Below, in pieces: positions 60,428 to 64,000 of a DNA stretch of 64,000 bases (its first letter is position 1; each line of letters opens with the position of its first letter). The stretch lies in contig CAKQRQ010000008.1 of NCBI GenBank assembly GCA_934271465.1, forward strand, positions 20,995-84,994, written 5' to 3'. This stretch comes from an uncultured Alphaproteobacteria bacterium (GTDB lineage Bacteria; Pseudomonadota; Alphaproteobacteria; RF32; CAG-239). A program made the translations under genes and the position numbers. The notes beneath the pieces are model-generated. The model was given only the letters and a program-made list of their open reading frames with translations. It was not told the DNA's origin and did not search any database.

Positions 60428-62788
60428 ATGAAAAAACTGTTGAATATTCTAAAAATCGGGCTCTTGAGCTGTTTTGTGGTGTTGGCGTGTGGCTGTAACT
60501 CTTCAGCATGGGCGCAAGGATTGGGATTAGGTGGTTCAAAGATAGGGATGGTAGCTGCTGATCAATATTCAAAAGCAACGTCCTCAGGAGAGACTAAAGA
60601 ATTTATTGATCAATCCCAAAAAGCTCTTATGAAACAATGGAGTTCCATTCCCGAACTCTGTGTTGATAAAGATTCGCGGTGCGCCCCGATATGCAAATAT
60701 CAAGCCGTCAAGGTATGCACCTTGTGTCCCATTTTTGCGGTCGTGTTCAACACGGTCAGCGCCGTCGGTTCAAAAGCAATCAAGGCTTTTTCGGGATCTG
60801 TGGCAAAAGTTGTTCTGGTCGGATTCGGGATATGGCTGGCTATCCAGATTTTGGCCTTTGCCTCGGCAATTGAAACGCGCGACCTCAAAGACCTGATGCA
60901 ATCTCTCGTAATACAGGGATTTATTGTCGTGGTTGTGGTTTCAATTATCCAAACGGGCGTGTCCAATTTCTTTAATTCATTTGTCGCGCCGGTCTACAAC
61001 ACGGGGCAATATATGGCGCAGACTATGTATAACAGCTGCGCCGGAGAAGACAAAACAGCGTGCACTGCGTCCAATACCGAGGCAAAAGAGACCATGGACG
61101 CCAGCGCCTCCCTGATAAAACAAGGAAGCCTGCCGACAAGCATGGGCAAAAACATTATCTTGACCATGACCTTGATGGAAAACAAAGTTCGTCAATATAA
61201 AGCTATCGGAAGTTCTCTGATGTGTGAATCCTGGCGCACATCAAACAATAACTGGAACATTGTTCCAAAATTTAGCATCTTGTTCACGGGAATTGGAATG
61301 TGGGTATTTTCCATGCTGCTGATTTTGGCTGTCCCGCTGTTGTTGGTCGATTCGGTCTTTCAGCTTGGCGTGGCCATGGCGCTGATGCCCATAGCCGTCG
61401 GCGGGTTTGCTTTCAAATCGACACGGCAATATACCAAAAAAGTTTGGGAAACCGTCCTTAACTCAGCCTTTGCTTTTGTGTTCATAGCCGCTGTTGTGTT
61501 GATTATTTTGGGCACCTTGCAGATTGTTGGCAAAGACACAGCCGGCGAAATCCTTGATTTTGATAAATTGTTTGACGCAAACAATTTTTCTGATTCGGCT
61601 ATGGCCTGGAATCATAAAGCAATTGTTGAGAACTTTGGCTGGGGTTCGCGAGCTTTTTGGCGGTTGTGCGTCGTCTTTTTGCTGGCCTGGTCGGTAATGA
61701 ATATGGCCAAAAGCTTTGCTGATGACTTTGCCTCATCCATCAGCAACACAAGCATCGGTTCTCAAATCGGAACAATGGCCGCCTCATCAGCCAAAGGAAT
61801 GGCTGTCAAAGCCGGAAAGCCCGTAGCCAAAGCAACAGGTAAGGCCATGCTATCGGGCGGCAAGCGTCTGCTCAGGGGAACAACTCACATGTTCCGCCGT
61901 GCAAAGAGCAATAAGGATAGGAATAAGGTTGAAAAAGCGGCCGTCGTCAACGGCAAAAAGACCTATGTCAAAGGAAATCAAACAATAGAGCTTGATGTGG
62001 CCACAGGGGTTATGCGCTCGATAGAGACTAAGAAAAACGGCGACCGTATCGAAAAAACAACCTTTAACGGAATGACCGTCGTCAAAACAACATCTACCGA
62101 CAAAAACGGCAACAAAGTCAGCGGATACAAGGTGCAGATGTTAAACGAAAAAACGGAAAACATCTTGCGCAAGGACGGCTCTGTAGATACCGAACAGCTC
62201 AAAAAGATGTTTGACGGACTAAAAGGGCAAGATTTGATTGAGGCCAAAACCGCTTTTGCCAGACACGCCGCGGCAAAACGGACAACTCGCTATGCCTATG
62301 ATGCCGAAAACGCAAAAATTGTGTCGACAGAGGTTGTCACAGATAAAAACGGCGAATTTGTCATCAAAGATGTAACCGCAAGCGGCGAAGTTGTCTTTAC
62401 ATCAATGAAAATGCATTCAGACACAGGCGTAATGGAAACCGGCCTGACAAAAATCGATAAAAAAGGACGTGTAACCAAGCTGTCTTCAGACGGAATCCGC
62501 AACAAAATGGAAGAGTTCAAACTCAAAGACGGGACAGACATCAAATCCTTGAACAATGTTGATGAGGTTTATGCCAACAACGCCGACAAAAACGGAGAGA
62601 TAAAGAAATCTTACAGTTATACGAAATTTTATCAGGACAAAATAGATGCTTTCGGCTATGGAGTCGCGCAAGAGTTCAACAACGGCATGATGACGGCCGA
62701 GGAGATTGACAGAGAATTTGTCCGCTTTGCCCACGCCGTTGGAAACGAGCATCAAAAAGGCCGGATGAATTGGAACTTCAGAAACTGA
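60428..62788 (+). CDS. VirB6-like T4SS protein with long soluble C-terminal extension (paralogue E)
   Basis: 786 residues. AGAGGTGCGCC precedes the ATG. The signal region (LLSCFVVLACGCNSSAWAQ) has a possible lipobox (LACGC) or an SPase I site. CTLC lies near 97; GFGIWLAIQILAFASAIET, then VPLLLVDSVFQLGVAMALMP, YTKKVWETVLN follow. From ~490 a hydrophilic extension of ~300 residues with beta-rich repeats (KNGDRIEKTTFNG, DKNGNKVSGYKV, DKNGEFVIKDV, DKKGRVTKLSSDG) and a helical end. The extension matches no known family. It converges directly on the hydrolase gene with no gap. Confidence 0.7.
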   Translation: MKKLLNILKIGLLSCFVVLACGCNSSAWAQGLGLGGSKIGMVAADQYSKATSSGETKEFIDQSQKALMKQWSSIPELCVDKDSRCAPICKYQAVKVCTLCPIFAVVFNTVSAVGSKAIKAFSGSVAKVVLVGFGIWLAIQILAFASAIETRDLKDLMQSLVIQGFIVVVVVSIIQTGVSNFFNSFVAPVYNTGQYMAQTMYNSCAGEDKTACTASNTEAKETMDASASLIKQGSLPTSMGKNIILTMTLMENKVRQYKAIGSSLMCESWRTSNNNWNIVPKFSILFTGIGMWVFSMLLILAVPLLLVDSVFQLGVAMALMPIAVGGFAFKSTRQYTKKVWETVLNSAFAFVFIAAVVLIILGTLQIVGKDTAGEILDFDKLFDANNFSDSAMAWNHKAIVENFGWGSRAFWRLCVVFLLAWSVMNMAKSFADDFASSISNTSIGSQIGTMAASSAKGMAVKAGKPVAKATGKAMLSGGKRLLRGTTHMFRRAKSNKDRNKVEKAAVVNGKKTYVKGNQTIELDVATGVMRSIETKKNGDRIEKTTFNGMTVVKTTSTDKNGNKVSGYKVQMLNEKTENILRKDGSVDTEQLKKMFDGLKGQDLIEAKTAFARHAAAKRTTRYAYDAENAKIVSTEVVTDKNGEFVIKDVTASGEVVFTSMKMHSDTGVMETGLTKIDKKGRVTKLSSDGIRNKMEEFKLKDGTDIKSLNNVDEVYANNADKNGEIKKSYSYTKFYQDKIDAFGYGVAQEFNNGMMTAEEIDREFVRFAHAVGNEHQKGRMNWNFRN

Positions 62789-63631
62789 TTAAAATTTTCC
62801 GCGTTGCAAAAATGAAATAACCTTGCGGCAAACCCTGTCATTTTTGAAAATGTTAAAATGATGGTCTTCAATCCGCAAAATATCAGAGGCGTTCAACTGG
62901 TGCTTAATCTCTTCCAATGATTTTTCAGGGACGGTGCATCGCATCAGGCGTTCAAAAATTTTCTCGGTAACAGGTTTGTTTGTCGTGATAACGCCCGTTT
63001 CAACAGAAACTTTTGCATCGATTCGGCGCATCTTTTCCGGCGCCAAATCTTTGCCCATCGGCCCGATGACAAATCCGCCGAACTTTGTCTGAGCAATTTT
63101 GTTTAACAGACTGCTGCCTGAAACGCAAGGCGCAACGGCAACCGCGCGCGATAAATGAAGCTTAGCCTGCCAATCGGCCGAATCTTCAAACAGCCGTTGC
63201 AGAATCAAACTGCCTGCGCCGTAAGAAACAAAAGAAACCGATTCGACATCTTCCAGATGGTTTAAAAAGAAGTGAAATTGCTTCACATGTCCTTCCAAAT
63301 CCTTTTGAGTCGACGGATAGTTGACAGCCGCCGCCAAGAATTCGTTGGCCAAAGCCTCGCGCCACAGGGGCTTAAAGATGTTTTTGGATTGCCCGAGTCC
63401 GTGAATCATCACAACCATGTGGCCGTGTTGGCGGGCAATCTCATAAGCCTCAATATAATCAACAAAAGCTTTCCGGCAATCCTCAAAGCTTCCCTCAAAA
63501 CGGCGGATATCCCAGTTGTCAAGCAAACGGCATTTCTTGGTAAGGGTGTTGCGCTGGATACGCCATTTTTGATAAAAGAACAAATCTTCCCAAAAATGAC
63601 CGCCGCCCAGAGTGTAAAAATCGTCTTTCAT
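62789..63631 (-). CDS. Alpha/beta hydrolase-like protein, nucleophile apparently replaced
   Basis: 280 residues. ATG 63631 has AAGGAATC upstream; the frame to 63814 runs through an AT-rich non-coding region and is rejected. VVMIHGLGQSK is the HG oxyanion-loop motif, and DHHFNIFKND near the C-terminus fits the catalytic His. At the nucleophile elbow the sequence is SFVSYGAGSLIL; aligned with the usual VTHSMGG pattern, Ser is Gly. It may be a catalytically inactive member, or Ser of GAGS may serve. No signal peptide. Its stop abuts the last virB6-like gene, so a link to the T4SS is possible but unproven. Confidence 0.65.
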   Translation of the reverse strand: MKDDFYTLGGGHFWEDLFFYQKWRIQRNTLTKKCRLLDNWDIRRFEGSFEDCRKAFVDYIEAYEIARQHGHMVVMIHGLGQSKNIFKPLWREALANEFLAAAVNYPSTQKDLEGHVKQFHFFLNHLEDVESVSFVSYGAGSLILQRLFEDSADWQAKLHLSRAVAVAPCVSGSSLLNKIAQTKFGGFVIGPMGKDLAPEKMRRIDAKVSVETGVITTNKPVTEKIFERLMRCTVPEKSLEEIKHQLNASDILRIEDHHFNIFKNDRVCRKVISFLQRGKF

Positions 63632-64000
63632 ATTTGATTCCTTATTATTATAAGACAGACTCGGACAAGAGTCGCCCCTGCGAGTCGCAAAATTTAAAGG
63701 CATTATAAGTGAAATTCGGGCAAATAAAAGCAAAAATTTAAAAAGCCCCAAAAGAAATTGAAATAAAAAAAGACTGTTTTTCAAAAAGTTGCAAAAAATT
63801 GCAAAAAAAATCAAAAAAATTTTAAAAATAGTGTTGACAAGAGGAGGGTGATGTCATATACAAGGGGACACCGAGCGGGGGAGAGTTCCTGCGAGGGAGT
63901 TATAAAGAAGAGTGAATAAGCAAAAAATAAGAGGATACGCAGACAGTATTGCGGAGGTTGACTGAAGCAATATAAAAAAAGATATAAAGTCTGGAGTATC
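63632..64000. other. Gene-free AT-rich region at the window end
   Basis: The 369 bases carry no gene. From ~63,720 to 63,830 the sequence is A-tract rich, followed by a strong promoter. The transcript would start near 63,870 and run out of the window; the region 63,863-64,000 is purine-rich with no reading frame of note and could be a 5' leader or the start of a stable RNA. Confidence 0.5.
63834..63862 (+). promoter_or_regulatory. Near-consensus sigma-70 promoter reading out of the window
   Basis: TTGACA, 17-bp spacer, TATACA, directly after A/T tracts that look like an UP element (TTGCAAAAAATTGCAAAAAA). The boxes are the best match to consensus in the window. The gene driven lies beyond position 64000. 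Confidence 0.7.

Noticed and set aside
63851..63919. 22-codon frame with AGGAGG just before the ATG
   Set aside because: The ribosome site lies between the -35 and -10 boxes of the strong promoter, so the transcript from it would start after the ATG; the peptide has no recognisable feature.

Overview
The window reads as the chromosome of an alphaproteobacterium of moderate to low GC, probably an uncultured host- or gut-associated lineage. This is an inference from three things: ordinary chromosomal genes (xerD, aroK, a ROK kinase, an MTA/SAH nucleosidase), a dispersed GTCATCCTCG/CCCGAG repeat of a kind common in alphaproteobacterial genomes, and a VirB machine whose duplicated parts recall Rickettsiales. 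Nothing in the window fixes the species. No rRNA, tRNA, CRISPR array or insertion sequence was recognised.

Layout. (1) 1-653: 3' end of a patatin-like phospholipase, followed by a repeat-rich spacer. (2) 999-11961, minus strand: a type IVb pilus operon in the R64-like order OmpA-like protein, PilL/TcpQ-like, PilN secretin, PilO, PilP, PilQ ATPase, PilR, a pilin-like protein without a prepilin site, and a PilS-like pilin. (3) 12207-14342: a VirB6-like protein, divergent from the pilus operon. (4) 14345-17673: housekeeping block (xerD, a 41-aa membrane peptide, aroK, ROK kinase, MTA/SAH nucleosidase). (5) 17887-51730: a long plus-strand type IV secretion system (T4SS). It holds three VirB2-like proteins (one of them 1168 aa), VirB3, VirB4, a run of exported coiled-coil proteins some of which may do the VirB5 job, VirB8, VirB7-like, a second VirB8, VirB9 with a SPOR tail, a two-gene repeat-rich VirB10, VirB11, two cytosolic proteins of unknown role, a secretin-like lipoprotein and a membrane-anchored protein. 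(6) 51782-52747, minus strand: a double-HTH XRE regulator. (7) 52969-62788: a small membrane protein and four more VirB6-like proteins, one carrying an apparent NlpC/P60-like cysteine peptidase domain. (8) 62789-63631, minus strand: an alpha/beta hydrolase-like protein. The window ends with a strong promoter reading outward.

The most interesting content is the T4SS. It has the VirB2-VirB11 core but is heavily remodelled: five VirB6 paralogues sharing a CxxC plus IWLA signature, three VirB2-type pilins with a shared WKW motif, a VirB10 function divided between an inner-membrane repeat protein and an exported repeat protein that ends in the VirB10 domain, a SPOR-tailed VirB9, and a secretin-derived lipoprotein of the type IV pilus kind. 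Two virB6 transcription units 40 kb apart carry a 50-bp upstream element identical at 48 positions, which suggests one regulon controlled together, possibly through the XRE protein. No relaxase, VirD4 coupling protein or separate VirB1 transglycosylase is present in the window, so the substrate (protein, DNA, or only a surface appendage) cannot be decided from here.
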